From VXNE01 sp965206615 (lineage in GTDB: Bacteria; Pseudomonadota; Gammaproteobacteria; Pseudomonadales; Azotimanducaceae): a stretch of DNA of 64,000 nt. Where the stretch lies: NCBI GenBank assembly GCA_965206615.1, contig CBDBKI010000005.1, positions 3,658,001 to 3,722,000 on the forward strand, given 5' to 3'. Shown here piece by piece: positions 51,882 through 60,614 of the stretch (its first letter is position 1; every line of letters begins with the position of its first letter). The notes under the pieces are model-generated. The model was given only the letters and a program-made list of their open reading frames with translations. It ran no database searches and had not been told where the DNA came from. The position numbers and the translations under genes were made by a program.

Positions 51882-53302
51882 GCATCGCCAAGGTTCCTCG
51901 CGAGACCCTGGCGAACGCGCTGGGCGCGGACCGGATCGCGGCCGAGCTCGCGGCCCGCGGCCACCAGGTGATCCGCACCGGATCGCTCGGCCTGTGCTGG
52001 GCGGAACCGTTGATCGAGATCGACGGGATCGCGTACGGCCCGGTCGGCGACATCGAAGACCTCGAGGCGACCCGCCTCGGACCGACCGACGGCATCCCTG
52101 CCCTCGCGCGCCAGCAGCGACTCGTGTTCGACCGCTGCGGACGCATCGATCCCTTCGACTACGATCCGTCGGGCATCCGTGTACATCTCGAGCGCGACCC
52201 CGGGGAGATTCTGGTCGAACTCGAAGCCAGCGGCCTGCGCGGCCGCGGCGGCGCCGGGTTTCCCGCCCACATCAAGTGGCGCACCGTCCGCGACACGCCC
52301 TCCGACCGGAAGTACGTCGTGGTCAATGCCGACGAAGGCGACTCCGGCACCTTCGCGGATCGCCTCATCATGGAGGGCGACCCGTTCCGTCTCATCGAGG
52401 GCATGCTGATCGCCGGTCATGCGATCGGGGCGGATACCGGCATCGTCTACCTGCGTTCCGAGTATCCGCTTGCCGCGGAGATCTTCGCTCAAGCCCTGGC
52501 CGGCGCCCGTGACCTGGGCCTGCTGGAAACCTTCGACATCGAACTCTTCGTCGGCGCCGGCGCGTACATCTGCGGCGAAGAGACCTCGCTGCTCGAGAGC
52601 CTGGAGGGCAAGCGGGGCGAGATTCGCGTCAAGCCGCCCGTGCCCGCCGTCGCCGGGCTGTTCGGCCGGCCGACGCTCGTGCACAACGTCATCACGCTCT
52701 GCGCGGTGCCGGCCATCCTCGAGCACGGCGGCGCCGCCTATGCCGAACTCGGTGTCGGCGCGTCCACCGGAACGATGACCTTCCAACTGGCGGGCAACGT
52801 CGAACGCGGCGGGCTCATCGAGCTGCCGTTCGGCCTCCCCCTGCGCGAACTGATCGAGGACTGGGGCGGCGGCACCCGCTCGGGACGGCCGGTCGGAGCC
52901 GTCCAGGTGGGCGGCCCCCTGGGCGCCTACCTGGCGGGCGCCGAGCTCGACACGCCCATGACCTACGAAGCCCTGGCGGCCATCGACGCCGGCGTCGGCC
53001 ACGGCGGCATCGTGGTGTTCGACGACACGATCGATCTCGTCCGGCAGGCGCACTACGCATTCGCCTTCTGCGCCCACGAGTCCTGCGGCAAGTGCACCCC
53101 CTGCCGGATCGGGGCGGTGCGCGGCAAGGAGACCGTGGAGGCCCTCCTGGCAAGAAGAGTGGCGAGCGAACGCCCGGGCGCGGAATTGGCTATTATTGCC
53201 GATCTGTGCGACGTCATGGAGCAGGCGAGTCTGTGCCAGATGGGCGGCATGACCCCCATCCCCGTGCGCAGTGCCCTCAAGCTGTCGCGCAGCGGAACCT
53301 GA
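51878..53302 (+). CDS. fdsB: NAD-dependent formate dehydrogenase beta subunit (NuoF-like)
   Basis: The diaphorase subunit, which reduces NAD with electrons from formate. The 474 residues begin with a thioredoxin-like segment (about 1-110) and continue with the NuoF fold: RGRGGAGFPAHIKW (FMN/NAD), VNADEGDSGTFADR, GAGAYICGEETSLLESLEG, and the [4Fe-4S] ligands SCGKCTPC (C403, C406, C409) with C453 downstream. The GTG start is fused to the fdsG stop. A 96-base spacer with two hairpin repeats separates it from fdsA. Confidence 0.93.
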   Translation: MSIAKVPRETLANALGADRIAAELAARGHQVIRTGSLGLCWAEPLIEIDGIAYGPVGDIEDLEATRLGPTDGIPALARQQRLVFDRCGRIDPFDYDPSGIRVHLERDPGEILVELEASGLRGRGGAGFPAHIKWRTVRDTPSDRKYVVVNADEGDSGTFADRLIMEGDPFRLIEGMLIAGHAIGADTGIVYLRSEYPLAAEIFAQALAGARDLGLLETFDIELFVGAGAYICGEETSLLESLEGKRGEIRVKPPVPAVAGLFGRPTLVHNVITLCAVPAILEHGGAAYAELGVGASTGTMTFQLAGNVERGGLIELPFGLPLRELIEDWGGGTRSGRPVGAVQVGGPLGAYLAGAELDTPMTYEALAAIDAGVGHGGIVVFDDTIDLVRQAHYAFAFCAHESCGKCTPCRIGAVRGKETVEALLARRVASERPGAELAIIADLCDVMEQASLCQMGGMTPIPVRSALKLSRSGT

Positions 53303-53331
53303 ACGGCGTGGGCAGGAGCCTTCAGCCCGGG

Positions 53332-53392
53332 AGCGCGAGGGGCGAGCCCCTCGCATGAACAGGCAGCGCGAGGGGCGAGCCCCTCGCATGAA
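53332..53392. repeat. Two direct 28-bp hairpin repeats between fdsB and fdsA
   Basis: Two copies of AGCGCGAGGGGCGAGCCC-type sequence (53332-53359, 53365-53392, period 33) each fold as GCGAGGGGC-ga-GCCCCTCGC (stems 53335-53354 and 53368-53387). They are the only substantial gap inside the otherwise tightly spaced fds operon. Possible roles are attenuation or protection of a processed mRNA end that would alter the FdsGB:FdsA ratio. Confidence 0.75.
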
Positions 53393-53398
53393 AACGAC

Positions 53399-56242
53399 AT
53401 GAGAATCGCAGACAGCGACTTCGGCACACCCCCATCGGAGGCTACCGAAACGGTCGCCCTGACCATCGACGGCATGCCCGTCACGGTGCCCGTCGGCACG
53501 TCCATCATGCGCGCCGCCAGCCACGCCGGCATTCCCGTTCCGAAACTCTGCGCCACGGACAGCCTCGAGGCGTTCGGCTCCTGTCGCCTGTGCCTGGTCG
53601 AGGTCGCCGGCCGGCGCGGGCTGCTTGCCTCGTGCACCGAACCCGTCGCCCCCGGCATGGCGGTGCGCACGCAGACCGAGACCGTCGCCAAGATTCGCCG
53701 CGGGGTCATGGAGCTCTACATCTCCGACCATCCGCTCGACTGCCTGACCTGCTCGGCGAACGGCGACTGCGAGTTGCAGGACATGGCCGGCGCCGTCGGC
53801 CTGCGCGAAGTGCGCTACGCGGGCGGCGCGGACCACCTCGACGCCCCGACAGACACGTCCAATCCCTACTTCGCCTTCGACCCGTCCAAGTGCATCGTCT
53901 GCTCGCGCTGCGTGCGCGCCTGCGACGAGGTCCAGGGCACCTTCGCGCTCACGATCGACGGACGCGGATTCGACGCCACGGTCAAGACCGGGGCCGACGA
54001 CTTCTTCTCCTCCGAGTGCGTCTCCTGCGGCGCCTGCGTGCAGGCGTGCCCGACGGCGACGCTGATGGAGAAGTCGGTGATCGAGCACGGCGTGCCGGAC
54101 CGTGTCGTGAAGACCACCTGCGCCTACTGCGGCGTCGGCTGTTCGTTCAGGGCGGAGCTCAAGGGCGACCAGGTCGTGCGCATGACGCCGGACAAGGACG
54201 GCAAGGCGAATCACGGCCACTCCTGCGTGAAGGGCCGCTTCGCGTGGGGCTACGCGCACCACCGGGAACGGATCCTCGAACCGATGATCCGCGACCGCAT
54301 CAGCGACCCGTGGCAGACGGTGTCCTGGGACGAAGCGATCGCCTACACGGCGCGCCGCCTGCGGGAGATCCAAGCCGAGCACGGCGTCGGTTCCATCGGC
54401 GGCATCACCTCGTCGCGCTGCACCAACGAGGAAGTCTGGGCGGTGCAGAAGATGGTCCGCACGGCGTTCGGCAACAACAACGTCGACACCTGCGCGCGGG
54501 TGTGTCACTCGCCCACCGGCTACGGGCTGAAGCAGACCTTCGGGACCTCCGCCGGCACCCAGAACTTCGACTCCGTGGACCACGCCGACGCCATCGTCGT
54601 CATCGGCGCCAACCCGACCGACGGCCACCCGGTGTTCGCGTCCCGGATGAAGCGGCGCCTGCGCCAGGACATCCCCGGCAAAGCCCCCGCGGAACTCATC
54701 GTCCTGGATCCCCGGCGCATCGACCTGGTCCGCTCGCCGCACATCGAGGCCGGTCATCACCTGGCGCTGCTGCCCGGCACCAACGTACCCATGATGAACG
54801 CGTTCGCGCACGTCGCGGCGACCGAGGGCCTGATCGACCGGGATTTCGTCAACGCGCGCTGCGACGTCGAGTCGTTCCGGGAGTGGCTCGCCTTCGCCGC
54901 CTCCGAAGAGCACTCGCCGGAGCGTATCGCCGCCGTGACCGGCGTGCCCGCGCAAGCCATCCGCGCGGCCGCGCGCGCCTATGCCACCGCTCCCAACGGG
55001 GCTATCTACTACGGGCTCGGCGTCACCGAACACAGCCAGGGCTCCACCATGGTCATGGCCATGGCGAACCTCGCGATGGCAACGGGCAACATCGGTCGCC
55101 CCGGTGTCGGCGTGAACCCCCTGCGCGGTCAGAACAACGTGCAGGGCGCCTGCGACATGGGTTCGTTCCCGCACGAACTCGCCGGCAACCGGCTGATCGA
55201 GAACACGGACGTCCGCACCACCTTCGAGGCGGCATGGAACGTCGACCTCCAGGCAAAGCCCGGCTTCCGCATCCCGAACATGCTGGACGCGGCCTGCGCC
55301 GGTCGCTTCAAGGGCATCTACGTGCAGGGCGAGGACCTCGCGCAGTCCGATCCCAACACCCAGCACGTCGAGGAAGCGCTCGGCGCGATGGAGTGCGTCA
55401 TCGTCCAGGACCTGTTCCTGACCGAGACCGCGAAATTCGCCCACGTGTTCCTGCCGGGCACGTCCTTCCTGGAGAAGGACGGCACGTTCACCAATGCCGA
55501 GCGCCGCATCAACCGCGTGCGTCCCGTCATGCCGCCGAAGACGGGCCTGGCCGAGTGGGAAGCGACGCAGGCGCTCGCACAGGCCCTCGGCTACCCCATG
55601 CAGTACACCTCGGCCAGCGAGATCATGGACGAGGTGGCGTCCCTCACTCCGACGTTCGCCGGGGTCTCCTTCGCCAAGCTCGACCGGGTGGGCAGCGTCC
55701 AGTGGCCCTGCAACGACGCGGCCCCGGAGGGCACCCCCGTCATGCACCGCGAGACCTTCGTACGCGGCAAGGGCCTGTTCGTACGGACCGAGTACCAGCC
55801 GACGGAGGAGAGGGCGAATCGCAAGTTCCCGCTGCTCCTGACCACGGGGCGCATCCTCACGCAGTACAACGTCGGTACGCAGACGCGGCGCACGGACAAC
55901 GTCGAATGGCTCGACGAGGATCGGCTGGAAGTCCACCCGGCGGATGCCGAGCTGCGCGGCGTCCGCACGGACGACTGGGTCTCCGTGACGAGCCGCATGG
56001 GCGAGATCACGCTGCGCGCCGAGGTGACCGACCGCGTCGTGCCGGGGGTGGTGTATACGACGTTCCACCATCCGTCGACGGGCACCAACGTCGTGACGAC
56101 GGACCTCTCCGACTGGGCGACGAACTGCCCGGAGTACAAGGTGACCGCCGTGGAGCTACGGCCGGCGAACCATCGCTCGCCGTGGCAGGAAGAGTTCCAC
56201 AGCCGGACCACCGAGCAGATCGAGCTCCTGCCGGCGGGATGA
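53399..56242 (+). CDS. fdsA: NAD-dependent formate dehydrogenase alpha subunit (molybdopterin)
   Basis: The catalytic subunit oxidising formate to CO2, 947 residues. Seen in order: NuoG-like [2Fe-2S] ligands C51, C62, C65, C79; a His-Cys3 [4Fe-4S] site H111, C115, C118, C124; two [4Fe-4S] sites C165/C168/C171/C175 and C207/C210/C213/C217; a further one at C241, C244, C248, C276; then the molybdenum bis-MGD domain with the active-site cysteine C369 followed by H370 (CARVCHSPTGYG). Cysteine, not selenocysteine, is coded. The chain ends with the MopB C-terminal beta barrel. ATG 53399 lies directly after the hairpin repeats; the ribosome site is weak. Confidence 0.95.
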   Translation: MRIADSDFGTPPSEATETVALTIDGMPVTVPVGTSIMRAASHAGIPVPKLCATDSLEAFGSCRLCLVEVAGRRGLLASCTEPVAPGMAVRTQTETVAKIRRGVMELYISDHPLDCLTCSANGDCELQDMAGAVGLREVRYAGGADHLDAPTDTSNPYFAFDPSKCIVCSRCVRACDEVQGTFALTIDGRGFDATVKTGADDFFSSECVSCGACVQACPTATLMEKSVIEHGVPDRVVKTTCAYCGVGCSFRAELKGDQVVRMTPDKDGKANHGHSCVKGRFAWGYAHHRERILEPMIRDRISDPWQTVSWDEAIAYTARRLREIQAEHGVGSIGGITSSRCTNEEVWAVQKMVRTAFGNNNVDTCARVCHSPTGYGLKQTFGTSAGTQNFDSVDHADAIVVIGANPTDGHPVFASRMKRRLRQDIPGKAPAELIVLDPRRIDLVRSPHIEAGHHLALLPGTNVPMMNAFAHVAATEGLIDRDFVNARCDVESFREWLAFAASEEHSPERIAAVTGVPAQAIRAAARAYATAPNGAIYYGLGVTEHSQGSTMVMAMANLAMATGNIGRPGVGVNPLRGQNNVQGACDMGSFPHELAGNRLIENTDVRTTFEAAWNVDLQAKPGFRIPNMLDAACAGRFKGIYVQGEDLAQSDPNTQHVEEALGAMECVIVQDLFLTETAKFAHVFLPGTSFLEKDGTFTNAERRINRVRPVMPPKTGLAEWEATQALAQALGYPMQYTSASEIMDEVASLTPTFAGVSFAKLDRVGSVQWPCNDAAPEGTPVMHRETFVRGKGLFVRTEYQPTEERANRKFPLLLTTGRILTQYNVGTQTRRTDNVEWLDEDRLEVHPADAELRGVRTDDWVSVTSRMGEITLRAEVTDRVVPGVVYTTFHHPSTGTNVVTTDLSDWATNCPEYKVTAVELRPANHRSPWQEEFHSRTTEQIELLPAG

Positions 56243-57123
56243 CCCGCGGGACGCCTCCCACGGCAACCATCGAGGCCGTCAAGGCGCCCCCGGCCAGCCT
56301 GCGGGTCGACGTGGAAGCGGTTTCGGACGATGCCGCGCGGCGCGCCGGCTCCGATGTCGTCACCATCGAGGAACCCCTCGAAATCCGGCTCTCCTATCAC
56401 GACGGCACCGAGCGCGTGGAACAGAGCATCTCGATCACCATGCGCACGCCCGGCAACGATGCGGAACTGGCCGTGGGCTTCCTCGCGGGAGAGGGCATCG
56501 TCGCGACCGCGAGCGACGTGAACGTCGTCGAACCCTGTGGACCGCCGAGCCCGGACAAGGGCATCCACAACGTCGTGCGGGTCGAACTCGCCGACCACGT
56601 TGCCGTGGACCCGGGCGGCCTGCTGCGCCACTTCTACACGACGTCCAGCTGCGGCGTATGCGGCAAGGCGTCCCTCGACGCCGTGCGCATCCACATCGCG
56701 CGACGATCCACGACGGCTTTCTCCATAGACGCGGCCGCGCTCCAGCGCCTGCCCGCAGCCCTGCGCGCGAGGCAGGCCGAGTTCGCGCGCACCGGCGGTC
56801 TGCACGCCACCGCGAGCTTCGACACCGCGGGGAGGATCCTGCGCGTGCGGGAGGACATCGGACGACACAACGCCTTCGACAAGCTCGCCGGGTCCTACCT
56901 GGCGGAGGGCGGGCTGTCGGCCCACGGCATCCTGCTGAGCGGTCGCGCGAGCTTCGAGTTGCTGCAGAAGGCTGCCGTGGCGGGGGCTCCGCTGGTCGCC
57001 TCCATCGGTCCTCCGTCGAGTCTCGCCGTGGAGCTGGCCCGTGACCAGGGCATCACGCTCACCGGGTTCCTGAAGGCGGACCGGTTCAACATCTACACCG
57101 GTCCTGAACGTATCGCCCCATGA
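56239..57123 (+). CDS. fdhD: Formate dehydrogenase sulfurtransferase FdhD
   Basis: FdhD carries sulfur from IscS to the molybdenum cofactor, needed for active formate dehydrogenase. The 294 residues show AELAVGFLAGEGIV, the sulfur-carrying CxxC (C138, C141, SSCGVCGKAS), the cofactor-binding VREDIGRHNAFDKLAGSY and LLSGRASFELLQKAA. In fds operons this gene is called fdsC. ATGA overlap with fdsA and again with the mobA-like gene, so one transcript makes the enzyme and its maturation factors. Confidence 0.93.
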   Translation: MTRGTPPTATIEAVKAPPASLRVDVEAVSDDAARRAGSDVVTIEEPLEIRLSYHDGTERVEQSISITMRTPGNDAELAVGFLAGEGIVATASDVNVVEPCGPPSPDKGIHNVVRVELADHVAVDPGGLLRHFYTTSSCGVCGKASLDAVRIHIARRSTTAFSIDAAALQRLPAALRARQAEFARTGGLHATASFDTAGRILRVREDIGRHNAFDKLAGSYLAEGGLSAHGILLSGRASFELLQKAAVAGAPLVASIGPPSSLAVELARDQGITLTGFLKADRFNIYTGPERIAP

Positions 57124-57791
57124 AGCGGGAGGACATCACCGCCGTCGTCTTCTGCGGCGGCGCCGGCCGGCGCCTCGGAGGCATCGAGAAACCGTTGATC
57201 GTCTGGCAAGGCCGGCCGCTCGTCGGCCACGTCATCGACCGCATCGCGGGACAGGTCGCGGCGATCCTCCTGAGTACCGGGGCGGATCCGGAGCTCTACG
57301 CCCGTTTCCGAAGCCGTGGCACGGCGGACCCTGCAGATCTGCCGGCGCGGAGCGCTGTAGCGGCCTCCACTTCCCAGTCGTCGGCAGCGCCACCGGTACC
57401 CTGCCGGGCCGTGCCCGACGAGCGTCCCGGCGAAGGACCCCTCGGGGGACTTGCCGGTTGCCTGGAGGCGGTCCATACGGCCTGGGTCTTCACCTGTCCC
57501 GGCGACTCGCCGCGCATCCCCCGCGACCTGGTAGAACGGCTGACGCCGGACGCCGAACGGGCCGGCGTGGCCGTGGCCCACGACGGCCGCCGCAGACAGA
57601 ACCTGTTTCTGCTCATGCGCCACGAGCGGGCGGACTCCCTGGTGCGCTTCTACCGGGAGGGCGGGCGCGCCATCCATCGCTGGCTCGAAGCGAACGAGGT
57701 CGAGGCGACGCAGCTACCCGACCTCGCCGACGCCTTCTTCAACGTGAACACGCCGGCCGACCTCGCGGCGCTGCGCGCCCAGGGTGACTGA
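57120..57791 (+). CDS. mobA: MobA-like molybdenum cofactor guanylyltransferase
   Basis: A 223-residue nucleotidyltransferase that attaches GMP to molybdopterin to give the MGD cofactor FdsA needs. Seen: the nucleotide loop VVFCGGAGRRLGGIEKPL (the usual start is L-A-G-G), GRPLVGHVIDRIAGQV, PGEGPLGGLAGCLEA and TCPGDSPRIPRDL, where the C-x-D metal site reads CPGD. A 25-residue Ser/Ala-rich insert (about 68-95) replaces the usual short loop. ATGA overlap with fdhD. The fds operons known elsewhere usually have fdsD at this place; I see none. Confidence 0.85.
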   Translation: MKREDITAVVFCGGAGRRLGGIEKPLIVWQGRPLVGHVIDRIAGQVAAILLSTGADPELYARFRSRGTADPADLPARSAVAASTSQSSAAPPVPCRAVPDERPGEGPLGGLAGCLEAVHTAWVFTCPGDSPRIPRDLVERLTPDAERAGVAVAHDGRRRQNLFLLMRHERADSLVRFYREGGRAIHRWLEANEVEATQLPDLADAFFNVNTPADLAALRAQGD

Positions 57792-57902
57792 TCCGGGGAA
57801 CGAGGCGCTGCCCGTCCGCCGACGACCCACCCGCATCCGCGTGGCACACGCGACGCCACTCGCTTACGCTGGCGAGCCTGTGACAGCAAAGGACTCCTGC
57901 CG

Positions 57903-59255
57903 ATGGCGCCAGCGCGAATGGTTCTCACGGTGCTCTGCAGCATCGCCCTGCTCTGGGGTTGCTCGCGAGACACCGCGCCCGCCGCAGCGTCCCTGGACAC
58001 GCGACCCAACATCATTCTCTTCATGGCTGACGACCTCGGCTTCGAGACGCTCGGCGTGAACGGCAGCGCCTCCTACCGCACGCCGGCCCTCGACGCGCTA
58101 GCCGCTTCCGGCGTGCGCTTCACGCACGCCTATTCGCAGCCCCTGTGCACGCCCTCCCGCGTGCAGCTGATGACCGGACGTTACAACCAGCGCAACTACA
58201 CCAACTTCGGTGTGCTGCCGCCGGGCGAAATCACGTTCGCGCACCTGCTGCGGGAGGCCGGGTACGCGACCGTTGCGGCCGGCAAGTGGCAACTCTGGGG
58301 CAGGAACTCGGAATACGCACAGGCCCGCGGGACCGGACAGATGCCCGACGAAGCCGGCTTCGAGGACTACCTGCTGTGGCAGGTGCGGGCGGTGCGCAGC
58401 GATGGCGAGCGCTATGCCGATCCGCTGATCGAACGCACCGGTGCCGAGGCCGCCCAAGTCCCCGGCGCCTACGGACCGGCGCTCTCGACCGATTTCATGC
58501 TCGATTTCCTGGAACGCCACGCGGCCACCGAGCCGGAGCGCCCCTTCCTGGTCTACTTCCCGATGGCGCTCACCCACGACCCCTTCGTGCCGACCCCCGA
58601 CAGCCCTGGCTGGGACGGCGACCGGTACGCGGCAGACCCCCGCTACTTCGCCGACATGGTCGCCTACATGGACAAGATCGTCGGCACGACCGTCGCGAAA
58701 CTCGAGGTACTCGGCCTGCGCGACAACACGCTGGTGCTCTTCACGGGCGACAACGGCACGTCATCGGCCATCACGAGCACGATGTCCGACGGCCGCGAGG
58801 TGACCGGCGGCAAGGGCCTGCCCACCAATGCCGGCACGCACGTACCGTTCATCGCCTCCTGGCCGGCCGAGGTGCCGGCGGGCAGGGTGTCGGATGCCCT
58901 GATCGACTTCAGCGACTTCCTGCCCTCCCTCGTCGAAGCGGCCGCGGCGACCCTGCCGACGGACCGTGAGATCGACGGACACAGCTTCCTGCCGCTGCTG
59001 CGAGACGAGGCGGAATCCGTACGGGAGTGGATCTTCAGCGAGTACACGCCACGCTGGGTGAACCTCCCCCACACCCGCTTCGCACGCGACCGCCGCTACA
59101 AGCTCTACGTCGACGGGCGCTTCTACGATGTGGGCGCCGATGTGCTGGAGGAGACGCCGCTCGCGATCGATGACCTCGACGATGAGGCCGCCCGGGCACA
59201 CGCGAAACTGCAGTCCGTGCTGGACGGCATGGCGGAGGCGGCATCGGCCGCCTGA
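57903..59255 (+). CDS. Sulfatase family lipoprotein
   Basis: A 450-residue type I sulfatase. Seen: lipoprotein signal VLCSIALLWGC (C20), metal ligands NIILFMADDLG (D43, D44), the formylglycine motif CTPSR (C82) with MTGRY following, KWQLWG in place of the usual K-W-H-x-G, and DNGTSS near the second metal site. C82 needs a maturase (FGE or anSME) that is not in this window. Location is the periplasmic face of a membrane. Substrate unknown. The 111-base spacer upstream has small hairpins (GTGGC/GCCAC; CTCGC/GCGAG). Confidence 0.88.
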   Translation: MAPARMVLTVLCSIALLWGCSRDTAPAAASLDTRPNIILFMADDLGFETLGVNGSASYRTPALDALAASGVRFTHAYSQPLCTPSRVQLMTGRYNQRNYTNFGVLPPGEITFAHLLREAGYATVAAGKWQLWGRNSEYAQARGTGQMPDEAGFEDYLLWQVRAVRSDGERYADPLIERTGAEAAQVPGAYGPALSTDFMLDFLERHAATEPERPFLVYFPMALTHDPFVPTPDSPGWDGDRYAADPRYFADMVAYMDKIVGTTVAKLEVLGLRDNTLVLFTGDNGTSSAITSTMSDGREVTGGKGLPTNAGTHVPFIASWPAEVPAGRVSDALIDFSDFLPSLVEAAAATLPTDREIDGHSFLPLLRDEAESVREWIFSEYTPRWVNLPHTRFARDRRYKLYVDGRFYDVGADVLEETPLAIDDLDDEAARAHAKLQSVLDGMAEAASAA

Positions 59256-59327
59256 CTCCCGGAGACAGCCCCCCGCACGGACGACGGCCGCGAGAACCGG
59301 CAGGATCGCTGCCGCGCTTCGTCGGCG

Positions 59328-60068
59328 TCAGACCGGCGCCGGGTGTTGCCGCACGCGCAGGTCCACATAGACCGACGGGGCGCGAATCCCCAGCAGCGCT
59401 CGCACTTCTTCGAGCGGCCGGCGCAACAGGGCTTCCCAGTCCTGACCCGGCAGCCAGGTCGCCCGCTGCCCTGCCCGGTACCCTTGCCAGATCGCCCGCA
59501 GGACACCGGGGCCCCGTTCACGCCCGATGCGCCAGGCACCCACCAGGACGATGAGACCGATGCCCCGGTTGGCCAGTTGCGCATAGCTGAAAGCGAGCAG
59601 GCACACTTCCCCGAGGGTGTCGCGGCCGTACCCGGTGACGGTATGCCACAAGTCGTGCTGATCGCGCACGCGCTCCCCGAAGCGCGCGAGATCGCGATCG
59701 TCGAAGTCGTAGGTGCGCACCGTCTCGTTCATGCTCGCCGCGACCAGTCCATCGGCGGACAGGGCCTCGCCATAGATGAAGTCGTGGTAGGCGCGCCCAA
59801 GCGTTCCCGCCGGCAGGGCGGCCAGTGCGGCCCGCTCGCGAAGCGTGTCGATCAGGTCGATCCTGCCGTGCAGGACGCGGCGCCCGACCTCCGTACCCCG
59901 GAAGCGGGCCAGTCCCCGCCGCAGCGACGGTCCCGCCATCGCCCGAACGATCTCGAAGACCCGGGCGGTATCGTTCGGGTCCGCGATCAGCTGCCGCAGC
60001 GCCCGGAGCGCGACCCATGGGCGTGCGCCAGCCGCGCGGTGCGTACCGTTGGCCGGCACCACCCGCAT
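59328..60068 (-). CDS. Coq4 family protein
   Basis: A 246-residue Coq4-like protein. Seen: the metal motif HDLWH (138-142) followed eleven residues later by E154, i.e. the H-D-x-x-H-x11-E of Coq4; AYHDFIYGEALSADGLV and GEVCLLAFSYAQLANRG with helical surroundings. In eukaryotes Coq4 supports ubiquinone synthesis (reported C1 decarboxylation/hydroxylation); the bacterial role is inferred. ATG 60068 overlaps the carbonic anhydrase stop by one base (TGATG). Confidence 0.85.
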   Translation of the reverse strand: MRVVPANGTHRAAGARPWVALRALRQLIADPNDTARVFEIVRAMAGPSLRRGLARFRGTEVGRRVLHGRIDLIDTLRERAALAALPAGTLGRAYHDFIYGEALSADGLVAASMNETVRTYDFDDRDLARFGERVRDQHDLWHTVTGYGRDTLGEVCLLAFSYAQLANRGIGLIVLVGAWRIGRERGPGVLRAIWQGYRAGQRATWLPGQDWEALLRRPLEEVRALLGIRAPSVYVDLRVRQHPAPV

Positions 60069-60568
60069 CACGCGACCTCCTGCAGGCGCCCCGTCTGCAC
60101 GTCGTAGACGAAGCCTCGGATTCGGTCCTTTACCGGGATGAAAGGACACGCCTCGATACGGCGAATGGACTGGCGCACGTTCTCTTCGAGAGAGCCGAAC
60201 GCCTCGAGGGCGAAGGAGGGCCGGAGACCGGTGTCCGCTTCGATCGCGTCCTTCACGTCGTCGTCCCGGAAGGTCAGCATCCCGCAGTCCGTGTGGTGCA
60301 CGAGAATGATCTCCTCGGTGCCGAGCAGGCGTTGCGAGATGACGAGCGAGCGCAACACGTCGTCGGTGACGACACCGCCGGCGTTGCGGATGACATGTGC
60401 ATCCCCTTCCGCGAGCCCGAGCAGCCGCCCGGTCTCGATGCGTGCATCCATGCAGGCGACGACGGCGGCCTTGCGCGCGGGAGGCAGCGGCACGTCGCCC
60501 TTGTCGAACGTGTCCGCGTAGCGCGCGTTGTTCGCGACGCAGGTCTCGGCAAATGTCTCGGTGGTCAC
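60068..60568 (-). CDS. Beta-class carbonic anhydrase
   Basis: A 166-residue zinc enzyme interconverting CO2 and bicarbonate. Seen: ACMDAR (C39, D41), VIRNAGG, and HHTDCGM (H92, C95), the complete Cys-His-Cys zinc set with Asp. I prefer GTG 60568 (MTTETFAETCVANNARYADT) because it begins the conserved helix; a TTG at 60604 in frame adds twelve Pro/Arg-rich residues. Coupling to the Coq4-like gene is by stop-start overlap. It could supply bicarbonate for the carboxylase at the left edge or handle formate-derived CO2; both are inference. Confidence 0.9.
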   Translation of the reverse strand: MTTETFAETCVANNARYADTFDKGDVPLPPARKAAVVACMDARIETGRLLGLAEGDAHVIRNAGGVVTDDVLRSLVISQRLLGTEEIILVHHTDCGMLTFRDDDVKDAIEADTGLRPSFALEAFGSLEENVRQSIRRIEACPFIPVKDRIRGFVYDVQTGRLQEVA

Positions 60569-60614
60569 GGCGCAACGTCCTGGCTTGGCGGCCGGTTCGG
60601 CCAACCTTGAAAGT

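Noticed and set aside
53333..53400. A tiny repeated peptide coded by the hairpins between fdsB and fdsA
   Set aside because: The ATGs in each repeat are followed by unrelated codons; the palindromic DNA explains the pattern better.
54490..54520. Selenocysteine at the formate dehydrogenase active site
   Set aside because: The codon for residue 369 is a cysteine codon (tgt), not TGA.
51623..56071. A 1482-codon open frame antisense to the fds operon
   Set aside because: It mirrors the formate dehydrogenase genes, whose cofactor motifs are unmistakable; in GC-rich DNA such antisense frames stay open by codon bias.
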